DNA of 26,766 nucleotides from Euprymna scolopes (GCA_024364805.1 CM044524.1:50971883-50998648); one strand, 5' to 3'; positions 1 to 8,300 are shown, counted from the first letter of the stretch. The notes: generated by a model not told the origin, from the letters alone. Program-made: numbers and translations.

Positions 1-594
1 CCCCCCAAGTGATACCTCCTGATAGAACAGAAATAAAAATTACTAGAGTCCAGGAAAACATCTACCTTAACTAAGGGCTGAATAGATATTACATTTTGAT
101 CCTATTCTGAAAACTGGGAAAGTTTTTTTTTTTTTACTTTTTATTCAAGTGACTTGAGCCTACCCACACACGCCAAGCCTTAATGGATGAATCATCATAG
201 CTTATCTTTTGTAAGGCTATTTTTATAATTGAGAGTTGACATGTCATGGAAGAAAGAATTTTTTAAATATATAGCTAGTAGGTAAGTTCACACATTGACC
301 TTAATGGATGAATAAACATCTAGAAAGCGTTTTCTTTTTCAAAGAGTTTGTCTATATTGAAAGGTCGCAACTTGAACTTGAACTTGAAACTTTTTTTTTT
401 ATAGTGGAAATCGCTCCAGACAAGGTATGGAGCCACTTGATATAAGGAGCTAAAAAAAATACTACTTCAAGGCCAAAAACTAACCAACGATAAATGTTAG
501 GCGGATAGATTCCAACCCAGAGAACTAATTCTTGCCCCTTTGTCAGAAACATCACTCATGGAATGTGAGAACTAAAGGACAAAATAAAAGAAAA
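1..594. other. AT-rich intergenic or intronic DNA, short direct repeats only
   Basis: No gene is recognised. Two small repeats are visible. The string CCTTAATGGATGAAT occurs at about 178-192 and again at about 299-313. A run of GAACTT hexamers lies at about 371-389. The small open frames here show no codon pattern or motif that would support a protein. Confidence 0.5.
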
Positions 595-777
595 TGGTAT
601 TTTTGGTACCGCACTGAAATAATGTTATTTTGAAAACCATTCTTAACATGGAGACGGGAGAGTGTTTTGTAAGCATTCTGCGCCTCCACCTAATAATTTA
701 ATTTAAAAAAAGATGCAGTGAAACTTGAATTTAACTTCAAAAAAACTATTTAAAAATAGCGCGGTACCAAAAATGCA
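595..777. mobile_element. MITE, copy 1 of a family also at 8301-8490
   Basis: A short DNA element of about 183 bp bounded by inverted ends: the left end reads TATTTTTGGTACCGC and the right end is its near-complement GCGGTACCAAAAATGCA. The interior matches the element at 8301-8490, sharing CCATTCTTAACATG, GTGTTTTGTA and AATTTAAT in the same order. No coding capacity is seen, so it would depend on a transposase supplied elsewhere. The end sequence does not let me name a superfamily with confidence, and no clear target duplication is visible. Confidence 0.6.
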
Positions 778-1194
778 TACGCACCAAAAAAAGATTTACG
801 AAACTGACGAAAGTAAAATCAGGGTCCACTTATTATATTATTATTATAATATTTATCATATTATTTTTATAATCATTACCAGAAGAATATATAAATATAC
901 TTTCTTTCGAATGTTTTTAGTATAAAAAATATTTATACAAATTTGCTCGTTAAACTAGAAACATCAGATCATCATCATATCATATTAGCTCAAAGATTTT
1001 ATTGTTGGCATTGGTTTCCTCAATATTTTTCTAGTCGGAATTCTTTCTATGTAGACATTGGGGATTATGGGAGGGACCACGTGAAGGTTGCCAACGTCCT
1101 AAGTGAAAGTGATTTTTGTGGAACGAACTGGATTCAAGCTTCGGACACCCAGGCCGTCAGTCAGTGTCGTTAACCACTTGATCACCGTTACTTC
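778..1194. other. AT-rich DNA, nothing recognised
   Basis: Very AT-rich to about 950, then mixed composition. A 76-codon frame from about 943 shows no recognisable domain and I do not support it as a gene. Confidence 0.4.
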
Positions 1195-1285
1195 CTGAAA
1201 CATCAGATCACCAGAGTTAAGCAATGTGGAGCTTGGCCATTACTGAATGGGTGATCATTTGAGAATGCTAGCCACTGTATGTCAT
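1195..1285 (+). repeat. 5S rRNA-derived element, diverged
   Basis: The sequence follows the 5S rRNA internal promoter region: GATCACCAGAGTTAAGCAAT (5S: GATCACCGAAGTTAAGCAAC), then a CTTGGCCATTACTGAATGGG stretch, then GTGATCATTTGAGAATGCTA, matching the 5S C-box region GGGTGACCGCCTGGGAATACC. The 5S start is missing and many positions differ, so this is not a working rRNA gene. Related pieces lie at 7456-7543, 7596-7675 and 19707-19806. That makes a dispersed 5S-derived SINE (SINE3 type) or scattered 5S pseudogenes the likely explanation. Confidence 0.65.
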
Positions 1286-1775
1286 GTTCCCATGACCAGG
1301 ATAAACCGTTTGTGAATTTCATATTCCCTGTAAACTTCCTCCTTTGGTGGAAGTCAGCATAACTTGCACAGGGCGTATAATACGTATTAAGTTTGGTTTG
1401 TTAAATTCCATTGCAATAAAAAAGCCAGTGACCTTCAACTCGTGTATTGTTATTGGAATTCCCTGTTTTGTAATTTAGATTCTTGAAGTAACACCGTCAT
1501 TATTTCAGATAATTGGTTTTCAACACGATCTATGTGTCTTCAATAAGTTTGCAGACTGTTTTTGTACAGGCATTTAAAATTGTCGTAGACTCTTGAAAAT
1601 TCAGTATATTATTACCATACATCTTATGAGATGACTGACCAATTTTTATGATTTGAGGTTCAAATGAACAACTACAGCAGGAATTGGAATACACCCTACT
1701 AAAGCCTGATTGTCACAACCAGTGAATTTAAAAAATGCAGTCTGGACGTGAGGACACTTTAGAAGAATGATATTC
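1286..1775. other. No recognised feature
   Basis: Moderately AT-rich DNA without an identifiable gene. Part of it may be the 3' body of the 5S-derived element before it or the unrecognised left end of the mariner relic after it, but I could not see matching ends. Confidence 0.35.
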
Positions 1776-2450
1776 AATAAAATTTTGTTTTAAACTTGGA
1801 AACAAAATGCCACAGAAATGTATGGAATGCTTTAGACTGCTTTTGGACCATCTTTCATGAATTAAGAATTAATTTTTGAGTGGCATAAGAGATTTAAGGA
1901 AGGCAGAGAGTCTGAGGGATGATGAGAGATGTGGGAGGAGTAACAAAGTCGGAACACCAGAGTTGATTGGCCAAATAAAGAATTTCATGAATAAAGACCA
2001 TTGTGTATCTATAGCGACAATAATTGCATAGTTTGATGTCAGTGTGGGAACTGTACACACAATTATTCGCGAGGAACTGAAGATGCAGGAGATTTGCAGG
2101 AAGTTTGTCCCAAGGGTGCTCAGAGAAGATCAAACTATTTGATCAAGATGGGCATCAAGACAGTTCCTAACCCTCTCTATAGTATAGACCTTACTCCTTG
2201 TGACTTTTGATGATTCCCTAAGCTCAAGGAAAAACCTTAGAGGTTGTCGCTATGAGACAATTGAGATGAAAGAGGCTGCGGAAGGTCATTGGCACCAGAG
2301 GACTTCAATGGGACCTTCCAGAAATTGTTGGAATGATACAACAGTTGCATTACAGCCGGAGGAGATTACTTCGAAGGGGACTAGAGTTTCATGTATGTAC
2401 TATCAATAAAAGTGCTCATATAAATAAAGTCTGGAAACTTATTGAAGGCA
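1776..2450 (+). pseudogene. Decayed mariner-type transposase (Tc1/mariner DNA transposon)
   Basis: Reading plus-strand frames gives fragments typical of mariner transposases. Around 1876-1925 is EWHKRFKEGRESLRDDERCGR, the linker after the first helix-turn-helix. Around 1945-2140 come TPELIGQIKNFMNKDHCVSIATI, FDVSVGTVHTIIREELKM and a KFVPRVLREDQ tail, the second helix-turn-helix region. From about 2180 comes DLTPCDF, the neighbourhood of the last catalytic Asp, then FPKLKEK, and near 2310-2385 the C-terminus DFNGTFQKLLE, CITAGGDYFEGD. The catalytic core between about 2140 and 2180 is deleted and several stops and frame changes interrupt the rest, so no active enzyme is made. The text AAGTCTGGAAACTTATTGAAGG near 2430 looks like the right terminal repeat; I could not find its left partner. 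Known role of the family: cut-and-paste transposition at TA. Confidence 0.75.
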
Positions 2451-2654
2451 CCATGTAAATGTGCTTTGCTTCATTTTGTATGCTTTGGTTCCAAAAGACG
2501 TGAGCCAATAATTTACTAGTATGCTGCCCAGTATTGCCCGGTCATAAGATATGCTTAAATATATTTTAATTTAGGCAGATTACATATTCATTATAGAGCC
2601 AAATCTTGATTGATTATTATATTGTACCTATTATATAGTAGTGATTTCAAATTT

Positions 2655-2658
<4 letters not shown>
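2451..2658. other. AT-rich spacer
   Basis: Nothing recognised between the mariner relic and the (TA)n tract. Confidence 0.35.

Positions 2659-2688
<30 letters not shown>
2659..2688. repeat. (TA)n microsatellite
   Basis: An uninterrupted alternating TA run of about 30 bp. A second run of about 40 bp occupies 2731-2770, directly against the palindrome that starts at 2771. Confidence 0.9.
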
Positions 2689-2693
<5 letters not shown>

Positions 2694-2727
2694 TTCCTTT
2701 TTGTTTAACATTTTCTCATCTTTATAA

Positions 2728-2773
<46 letters not shown>

Positions 2774-2794
2774 TTATAAAATGTATATGGCGAT

Positions 2795-2847
2795 TAAGCT
2801 ACACTGAATATTCCGCGTTTCATCCACGCTAGGACTCTTCAGGCTTA
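2795..2847 (-). ncRNA. Type I hammerhead ribozyme candidate (left arm)
   Basis: Read on the minus strand: helix I TAAGC (2847-2843), core CTGAAGA (2842-2836), helix II GTCC/GGAT around a 6-nt loop (2835-2822), core GAA starting at 2821, helix III ACGC/GTGT (2818-2801), then the cleavage-site A at 2800 and the closing helix I strand GCTTA (2799-2795). All invariant core bases (CUGANGA, GAA, the A15.1-U16.1 pair, and H17 = A in a GUA triplet) are present and helix I is a perfect 5 bp. Expected activity is self-cleavage after 2800 of the minus-strand transcript. It was folded by eye, so helices I and III need a covariance-model score. Confidence 0.6.
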
Positions 2848-2853
2848 TGCGCA

Positions 2854-2906
2854 TAAGCCTGAAGAATCCTAGAGTGGATGAAACGTGTAATATTCAGTGT
2901 AACTTA
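2854..2906 (+). ncRNA. Hammerhead ribozyme candidate (right arm), weaker
   Basis: The mirrored copy on the plus strand has CTGAAGA at 2859-2865, helix II ATCC/GGAT with loop TAGAGT at 2866-2879, and GAAAC at 2880-2884. Helix III (2883-2900) pairs only weakly (ACGT with GTGT, two wobbles). Helix I has a C-A mismatch at its first pair (2858/2902) followed by four good pairs. The core is intact, so it may be slow or dead compared with the left-arm copy. Confidence 0.45.
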
Positions 2907-2930
2907 ATCGCCATATACATTTTATAACTT

Positions 2931-3248
2931 ACTAACTAGCTCTACCTACGTATTGAGCACTTTTGAAGTAAATACTTAAAGTTTACGCATAAATCTATAC
3001 TTTCGTATATTAATTTTATGTGAGTAAATTAAGTAGTTATATATATATATATATATATATATATGATTTGGGTGTCCTTAGTGAGAATAAAAATCCAAAC
3101 ATTTTTTTGTTACTATTTGAGCTAACAATACATGGATATCAAAACTTTATAAATTAACAAACTTTAATGCATAAATGTTGAATAGCAGGGGTATATATTT
3201 AAAGATGATGTGGGGGTTCATATTGTGCACATATATAACAGGACTCTT
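2931..3248. other. AT-rich spacer with (TA)n at 3040-3063
   Basis: No gene recognised. A 24-bp TA run is the only clear structure. Confidence 0.45.
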
Positions 3249-3489
3249 TTATTAATTTTTATTTATTGCGGACAACTATCCTCATCTTTTATTCGTTGTT
3301 TCACAACGTTTCTGTCAACTATTCCTCTGGTCTTCGTCAGATGGAGACGACAACAACTACGGAAGGCAGTAATTGCAGTGAATGCAGTCAGAAGATTCAG
3401 AGTTCGTATTCGTCGGAGGAATAGTTGGCCGAAACGTCGTGAAACAACTAATAAAAGATAATAGTCCGCAATAAATAAAAAATTAATAA
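3249..3489. mobile_element. Fold-back element with inverted arms of about 85 bp
   Basis: The left arm (about 3249-3339) and right arm (about 3408-3489) are inverted copies: TTATTGCGGAC near 3265 mirrors GTCCGCAATAA near 3465, and ACTATTCCTCTGG near 3319 mirrors the GGAGGAATAGT near 3415. About 70 bp of unique sequence separates them. The minus strand of the left arm has CTGACGA (3340-3334) and GAAAC (3312-3308), and the plus strand of the right arm has GAAAC near 3431, which resembles the spacing of the hammerhead elements elsewhere in the window. Helices I and III do not form, so I call only a related, degenerate fold-back unit. Confidence 0.5.
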
Positions 3490-3760
3490 ATAATACTCAT
3501 CTCAATGAATTCCAATTAAATAATATAAAACTCATGTAATACGGACATAACGATAGTGATGATGAGGGAGAGAAGACATTTATATTACAGTTCTTTTAAC
3601 ACATATTAGAGGATGATATGATGTACAGTTCTTAACACAGAGGAGGGGGAGATACATAATCTTCGAAGGGTTACACACTGTTCATTATAAGATGATAAAC
3701 ACAATCACCTTTCGTTCGTGATGAAGGATGTGACACAAGACAACAGTTACAAATGATGAT
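3490..3760. other. No recognised feature
   Basis: Short ACAGTTCTT(TT)AACACA motifs recur at about 3590 and 3626, hinting at a local duplication of about 36 bp. No gene is seen. Confidence 0.35.
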
Positions 3761-3767
3761 GACTTCT

Positions 3768-3799
3768 TTATTCATCTGATTGGCCAGTCGATGACGTCA
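3768..3799 (-). promoter_or_regulatory. Promoter-like cluster: CRE, CCAAT and AT box
   Basis: On the minus strand a perfect TGACGTCA (3799-3792) is followed by CCAAT (3783-3779) and GAATAAAG (about 3774-3767). The order and spacing resemble a small Pol II upstream region, such as that of an old retroelement end. No transcript start can be seen, and chance is possible. Confidence 0.25.
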
Positions 3800-3872
3800 G
3801 GAAATCAACTGGTATGGCTACATTGGTTTACTCCTCTCCCCTCGCCTCCAAGGGGCTCTGACTCCAACTGAC

Positions 3873-4331
3873 CAACTGACTGCCCAACTCTCTAACTCTC
3901 AACTCTCTCCTAACTAACGCTTAGATCCTATATTGGGGATCTCCCTTTGTCTATGACGTCAGAAGTGTGTTTTTAAACGTGATTTCACATGGCTTTTCGT
4001 TTGTTTGTCCAACACACTCTTGACAAACAAAAGAATCCTCAATTCTAATCTTACCTATTTTAAACAATATAATTTAATTTGCATTGTTAATTCTTTTAGC
4101 TGACTCTCTAGCTGACTGACTTGCCCTCTCTGACTGACTAAAATCCGAACCAATAATATGGAGAAATGTCCTTTGTCTATGACGTCAGAAGTGTGTTTTT
4201 CAAACGTGACCAATTTCACGTGGCTCTACATATGTTTATCCAAACACACTTTTGACAAACAAAAGAATCCTCAATTCTAATTTAACATTTTAAACAATAT
4301 AATTTAATTTGCATTGCTCATTCTTTTACTG
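3873..4331. repeat. Two-copy tandem duplication, period 226 bp
   Basis: The block beginning CTTTGTCTATGACGTCAGAA at 3945 recurs at 4171. Both copies continue through GTGTGTTTTT, GACAAACAAAAGAATCCTC and AACAATATAATTTAATTTGC to about 4101 and 4331. The segments before them (3873-3944 and 4101-4170) are also alike: CTGACT/CTAACT-rich sequence. Each unit carries a TGACGTCA motif. The copies differ by small indels, so the duplication is not very recent. The block could belong to an old long terminal repeat, but I see no internal coding region to support that. Confidence 0.7.
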
Positions 4332-4559
4332 ACATATTTAATATTCAGATTTCTAGAAGAATTAACAATAGACTTAATTTCTAACATTCCATTTTTTAAC
4401 TTTATCTACAGGGTTCGATTCTAGGCTTATCCTAATCTCATTTTTACTTATCTAATATTCTTATTTACATGGAGAGGGGACAGCCCTTTCCATGTAACCT
4501 CAATGTATATTTGCGCATACGTAGAAGATACACATCAAGTCAACTTATGCCTGCCAAGT
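4332..4559. other. No recognised feature
   Basis: AT-rich. A small hairpin-like pair TACATGGA/TCCATGTA lies at about 4466-4496. Confidence 0.3.
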
Positions 4560-4745
4560 TCTAATTTTTCATTTTGACCCTGTTAGCAGCTATTTTTACT
4601 GGCTGAAAATCAATTTGAATTTTTTCAATAGGTCTGAATCTCCTATATATCAAGTTTCAAGTCTGTAGAGCCAAAATTGACAGACTAGTTTGGTAAAGAC
4701 TGTTCCTCACATCATTGTGTGTGTGTGGATGTGCAACACCTCCAA
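4560..4745 (-). mobile_element. Helitron-like fragment (5' part)
   Basis: Read on the minus strand, the order of motifs matches the 5' half of the Helitron-like element at 14656-15180: a CACACACACAAT stretch, a CTACAGACTTGAAACTTG string (4661 region), a TATATAGGAGATTCAGACC string, a CAAATTGATTTTCAGCC string, and GGTCAAAATG. The 3' end with hairpin and CTRR is not visible, so the copy is truncated or too diverged to trace. Confidence 0.45.
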
Positions 4746-4879
4746 TAAAACAGTTCATTAATATCAGTCTTTGTAGCTCACAGGCAAAGAACATACCTCT
4801 CTCCCCATTGTGTGGTCTTCTCTTCTCATCATCCAAGTTCATCTTCGGTTGAAGAAATCAACAACAATAGGTAATATAT

Positions 4880-5087
4880 AGGGTGTCCCAAAAGAAGCTG
4901 AATTGATCAAATATAAGATAGAACAATAGAAGCATCAAACTAGCAAAATAAAATTTCAGAGCATCTGGATTAACTCTACTAAAGTCATCATGAGTCGTTA
5001 CACCATCAAGGAGTCAATATTTATCATAGAGAGGTGCTTTCAGTTGAATTTAAATGTCAAATCCGTCAGCTTCTTTTGGGACACCCT
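4880..5087 (+). mobile_element. Mariner-type MITE with perfect 22-bp terminal inverted repeats
   Basis: The left end AGGGTGTCCCAAAAGAAGCT (4880) is exactly mirrored by the right end ending at 5087, 22 bp without mismatch. GGGTGTCCCAAAAG is a common type of Tc1/mariner end. Inside, an ATG at 4990 opens MSRYTIKESIFIIERCF, which resembles the N-terminus of DDE_3-type Tc1/mariner transposases (typical pattern YT..ERVFIIE). That frame then runs straight into the right terminal repeat. The element is thus an internal-deletion derivative of about 208 bp that keeps the first 20 or so transposase codons. Perfect ends suggest fairly recent mobility. Confidence 0.8.
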
Positions 5088-5898
5088 GCATTTAATAACT
5101 TCATTTGCATTTCGAAGTTTACAACGGCTTCTTCTGATTCCTACATTATGTTAAGGTTGCATTTCTCCCAGCTTCCAAACGCGGAGACGATATCTTCCGT
5201 GCTAACTTGTCCAACTCTCCCACTCTGATTCCAAACTCTAACTGAACTGTATGCGTCTCCAAATATATCTCCCTTTCATTATATCATCCCTACATGTAAG
5301 AGCACCTTCTACTCCAGTAGTACCCCAGAACCGCTAGACTTTGGAATTCCCTTCCGGATCCCTGCTTCCTCAACTGTATTGACATGCAGAAGTTCAAGTG
5401 TAACGTGAACCGACATCTTGCTGCTCAACCCCCTACATAGTACCCCTGTAGCTTATGTCCCTGATAGTAGACCCCTACATCAAAGTAGCAATGTGCCTCG
5501 TTTGGGATGAAAATGTAATAGTAAAAAAACCAAAAAAACCTGATGCTTTTACATAATCTATAATGTTTATCTAGAAATTCCTAAATTTGATACACTTCTA
5601 CTATAACTATTTATATCTGTAAAATAACTAATTCATCTCTATTCTCACATTCCAAACATCAACAACGATCATCATAATAATCCTTCGAGTTACTTTGTAT
5701 TCCCCGGCAGTACTCTCTATAACAATTATACATGACTAGAAATTTTACTTTTGCAAAGATATATGTGCATATCACACAGGTTTTCACGCTAATCCGGAAA
5801 TAAAAAAAACAACAAACAACTCTATAACTAAATATTGAATGAATCTGTACATTCTTGAATTTTTGAGGTGAGGATTGATAGTTCATATTGCTTAAAAT
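5088..5898. other. No recognised feature
   Basis: Unique-looking DNA, less AT-rich in 5100-5500. No frame has a recognisable domain. Possible old repeat debris. Confidence 0.35.
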
Positions 5899-5937
5899 AT
5901 TCGGACTACTGTTCTCATCTTGAGTATTATTCAGTGA
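5899..5937 (-). repeat. Fragment of a dispersed retroelement end
   Basis: The stretch TACTGTTCTCATCTTGAGT followed by ATTATTC matches 15300-15332 on the same strand and, inverted, 18965-19010 and about 6865-6895. It is a short tail of the family that includes the CTGAAGA...GAAAC motif at 15338-15370. Confidence 0.5.
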
Positions 5938-5999
5938 CTCATAAGAATGTACATTTTAAAAACAAAAAAAGGTTTATGGTACTTAAAATTCATACAAGA

Positions 6000-6094
6000 A
6001 TTGTCTGTGGCTTGTTGGATAAAGTATTTGGTAAAATTCACTTGTAAGTTAAACTCTTTTTCAGATTGAGGGTTCGATTCTCAGTGCAGACAAT
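6000..6094 (+). ncRNA. tRNA-like Pol III unit (tRNA pseudogene or SINE head)
   Basis: The ends pair as an acceptor stem: ATTGTCTG (6000-6007) with CAGACAAT (6087-6094), 8 perfect pairs. An A-box TGGCTTGTTGG lies at 6008-6018 and a good B-box GGTTCGATTC at 6071-6080. The T-arm stem is visible (TTGAG/CTCAG). A long T-run from 6100 would end Pol III transcription. The unit is about 95 nt, longer than a normal tRNA, with a swollen middle that could be an intron, a long variable arm or simple decay. No clean anticodon arm is seen, so I do not assign an amino acid. The A-to-B spacing and terminator look usable. Confidence 0.55.
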
Positions 6095-6099
6095 ATTAA

Positions 6100-6755
6100 T
6101 TTTTTTTTTTTTTTTTTTTTAAATAAAAAAAGAAAAAAAAGTCGCCACTTATCAAGGCCTGGAAGCCACTCACAGATAAGGGTTAATGAGTATACAATAG
6201 ACAGTGGGAAAATGTCGTAGTAATCATTAGTTGTGAAAACTTGGTAAATTGGATTACTTAAGGGGATGGCGCGTCAAGAACCTGTTCATGTTGGACTTGA
6301 AGACGACCATATTGTAGTCAGTTGGAAGCAGGAAAATTAAACAGTTCTACAAGAATGCAATTCTAAGAAACAAGCTTTGTTCATGGAATGTACGTTTAGG
6401 TTTAGGCATAGATAAAGAGTGGGGGAAATTATTGATAGTGGTTTCAGATAGACGAGTGTTTTCATGAGTCAGGCCAGGGGGGACTATAGATTAGAGCTCA
6501 GACAAACACTTGCCATGAAAATAATGATAAAGCAAGGACAGGTTCGCAAATTCTTCTGTGGGGGAAAAAGTTGCAGGGAAGAGCAAAGGGCTACAAAATC
6601 TATTTTGAACTCTGTCAAGGCAAGATAAGTGCTTTTAGCAACTCCTGCTCAGATATGACAACAGTACTCCATTCTTGGACGTACTTGGCTCTTACAGGTA
6701 GAGAATTGCAGCAGCAGTGAGATCTCTACTGGAACGGTAGAATGATCCCACACCT
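6100..6755 (-). mobile_element. 5'-truncated LINE 3' end, copy 2
   Basis: Matches the LINE at 11982-13040 along its length on the same strand: a poly(A) tail (T-run and A-rich 6100-6140), the 3' UTR CACTTATCAAGGCCTGGAAG, then the antisense of the reverse-transcriptase C-terminal region. GAAGCTTTGTTCATGGAATG-type sequence near 6370 and CCATTCTTGGACGTACTTGG near 6671 are shared. The frame is broken throughout. It sits tail to tail with the tRNA-like unit just upstream. Confidence 0.85.
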
Positions 6756-6810
6756 AGTCATGCTCTGAAACAAGAGCATGGTACTCCTGTTGATAAGGAT
6801 TTTGTTCAAG

Positions 6811-6897
6811 ATACCTGAAGAAGGAATGAGGTTACATTGACCGAAACTTTATGAGAATAACATTTCAGATGAGAACAGTAATCTGAATAATCCAAAT
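6811..6897 (+). repeat. Relic retroelement end with a CTGAAGA...GAAAC motif
   Basis: CTGAAGAAGG at 6815 and CCGAAAC at 6841-6847, then AATAACA, AGATGAGAACAGTA and AATAATCCAAAT, follow the same order as the minus strand of 15296-15371. The core resembles a hammerhead ribozyme (CTGAAGA, GAAAC) but helices I and III cannot be drawn, so it is listed as a relic of a Penelope-like element end rather than as a ribozyme. Confidence 0.5.
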
Positions 6898-7300
6898 ATG
6901 AGTAGTATATATGCCGGTGGAATTCACCCTAGGCAAGTTGAGCTGATTTCCTGCATAGGAAGTAGTGTCAAGGAACTATTAAATTCACAAGTACTCCCCA
7001 GTTGCATGTATATCCTGGTCAAAGGAGATGACAACTTTGGATTTTTGCAGTTTTTGCAGGGCGGTATTGACGTTCTCCCATATACAATGTGATGTTCATC
7101 AAAGAAGCAAGTGGCCACATGTTTTTGTTTTGTGCGACTGTGCAAACGATAAATAAATAATCCACACTCCCATCAGAGACGTTCTTCTGTCCTGCGGGCT
7201 GAGAAGAAAGAAAAATTAAATGATTGTCTGTGATTTTTTAAAGCTCTTGATCCCGCACAGTTCTCGCATGGTCACGACACACATGCTAATGAGGCATGCT
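6898..7300. other. No recognised feature
   Basis: Mixed-composition DNA with two overlapping small frames on opposite strands (about 6900-7145), neither with a recognisable domain. Confidence 0.3.
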
Positions 7301-7307
7301 CGGACAC

Positions 7308-7350
7308 GATAAAAGCAGGTTGCTGGGAGGAGTTGGGGGAGCATTCAGAC
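7308..7350 (+). promoter_or_regulatory. TATA-box and initiator-like sequence
   Basis: GATAAAAGCAGG at 7308-7319 resembles a TATA box. TTCAGAC at 7344-7350 fits an arthropod/mollusc-type initiator about 35 bp downstream, followed by GC-richer sequence. This could be the promoter of a retroelement end. No coding region follows. Confidence 0.25.
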
Positions 7351-7368
7351 CTGCGTATCATGAACAGT

Positions 7369-7441
7369 GCTCTGCGTCTCATCAGACTTTTTGATACAAC
7401 CTGTGTAGTGAAATTTGCTTTGCGTCTCGTTAGACCTTTTT
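7369..7441. repeat. Two-copy direct repeat, period 48 bp
   Basis: GCTCTGCGTCTCATCAGACT at 7369 recurs as GCTTTGCGTCTCGTTAGACC at 7417, each followed by a T-run. The minus strand of the first copy contains CTGATGAGACGC but no GAAAC follows, so it is not called a ribozyme. Confidence 0.6.
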
Positions 7442-7455
7442 CTTTTTGCTACATA

Positions 7456-7543
7456 CAAATGGTCACTTATCTGGTACTGACCAGGTTCAATGTTGCTTAA
7501 CTTCGGTGATCTAATAAAAACCGGTGGTTCAATGTGATTATTC
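7456..7543 (-). repeat. 5S rRNA-derived element, the best-preserved 5' half
   Basis: Read on the minus strand: CACATTGAACCACCGGTTTT, then TTAGATCACCGAAGTTAAGC, AACATTGAACCTGGTCAGTA and CCAGATAAGTGACCATTTG. This follows metazoan 5S rRNA from about base 14 (CACGTTGAAAGCACCGGTTC) through the A-box (AAGTTAAGCAAC) to the start of the C-box (GGATGGGTGACC). The 3' fifth of 5S is missing. It lies head to head with the element at 7596, with a T-run of about 14 between them. Confidence 0.7.
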
Positions 7544-7595
7544 CATATGAACTGGGTAGGTACATTTTTTTTTTTTTTATACGGCATAATCAGGT

Positions 7596-7675
7596 TTGAC
7601 ACACTGAAGTTAAGCAATGATGAGCCTGGTCAGTACTAGATGGGTGACCATTTGGGACTTGGAGGTGATGTATGT
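7596..7675 (+). repeat. 5S rRNA-derived element
   Basis: CACTGAAGTTAAGCAATGAT, then GAGCCTGGTCAGTACTAGAT and GGGTGACCATTTGGGACTTG, match the 5S rRNA A-box to C-box region. The 5S 5' third is absent. Downstream sequence to about 7850 is GC-richer and may be the body of the element, but it is not shared visibly with the other copies. Confidence 0.7.
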
Positions 7676-7679
7676 GCTC

Positions 7680-8300
7680 TCTTCGTATCTCGGCATTGTT
7701 TCCAGTTGTCCTGGACTTCTTACCACTGGACTCAAGCAGTACCGATTCAGGAGAGGTGTAGTTGGTGATTGCGCAACCCTTGCCACACAATTACATGCGC
7801 AGCTGTCCCCACAGAGGGTATCCTTTGTCTTTCGAGACTGAACAGAGGCATTGACATTGTTTTATTCACATAAAATGAAATATTGACATAAAAACACAAG
7901 ACAAACTATTTAATATAATGCCGTTGGTATGTTGGTATAGCTAATCTTTTAATTCTCGACTAAGTCTGTCTAATCCTAAGCTAAATTTATTGCAAAAACA
8001 ATTTCTGGTTTAATCATATTAATTGGACAAAGCACAACAATAAAATTTGTGCAAAATCAAATGTCATTAGCATTTAAGATAATTGACGTTAATAAAGCGT
8101 GTATTTTGGCACTTAGCTCAATTACTTGACCACACTTGTTATGCTTCCTCAAAGATCTTTATGAAACTGTTTTTTTTTAATATCATCCATAATTGGAATA
8201 TCCGTCCTATAATGGGTTTGTAGCAAAGAGCCAAAAATAATCTGTTTGACTGTGGCAAAATCAAGAGAAAAATATGGTCGTCTTAACATCTCGATACTAG
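7680..8300. other. No recognised feature
   Basis: GC-richer to about 7850, then AT-rich. No gene or repeat recognised. Confidence 0.35.

Larger units (their letters stand above)
2721..2930. mobile_element. Palindromic fold-back element with hammerhead motifs on both strands
   Basis: From 2771 (AAGTTATAAAATG) to 2930 (CATTTTATAACTT) the sequence is a near-perfect 160-bp palindrome centred between 2850 and 2851 (TTATGCGCATAA). Its left edge lies against an (AT)n run at 2731-2770, and the 10-mer TTTATAACTT recurs just outside that run at 2721-2730. Each arm holds a CTGAAGA...GAAAC core with helices matching a type I hammerhead ribozyme (separate entries). Such ribozymes are known in the pseudo-LTRs of Penelope-like retroelements and in the small non-autonomous elements derived from them. 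I therefore read this as two head-to-head copies of a short Penelope-related or retrozyme-like unit. There is no coding capacity. Confidence 0.65.

Noticed and set aside
3308-3340. CTGACGA...GAAAC on the minus strand of the fold-back at 3249-3489 as a hammerhead ribozyme
   Set aside because: Helix III would have to close on a G at the cleavage position, which hammerheads do not tolerate, and helix I does not pair.
3600-4500. A long terminal repeat of an old retrovirus-like element
   Set aside because: CRE, CCAAT and a tandem block are suggestive, but no matching second end and no internal coding region are visible.
7372-7392. CTGATGA on the minus strand as a ribozyme core
   Set aside because: No GAAA string follows at a suitable distance; the site is part of a 48-bp direct repeat instead.
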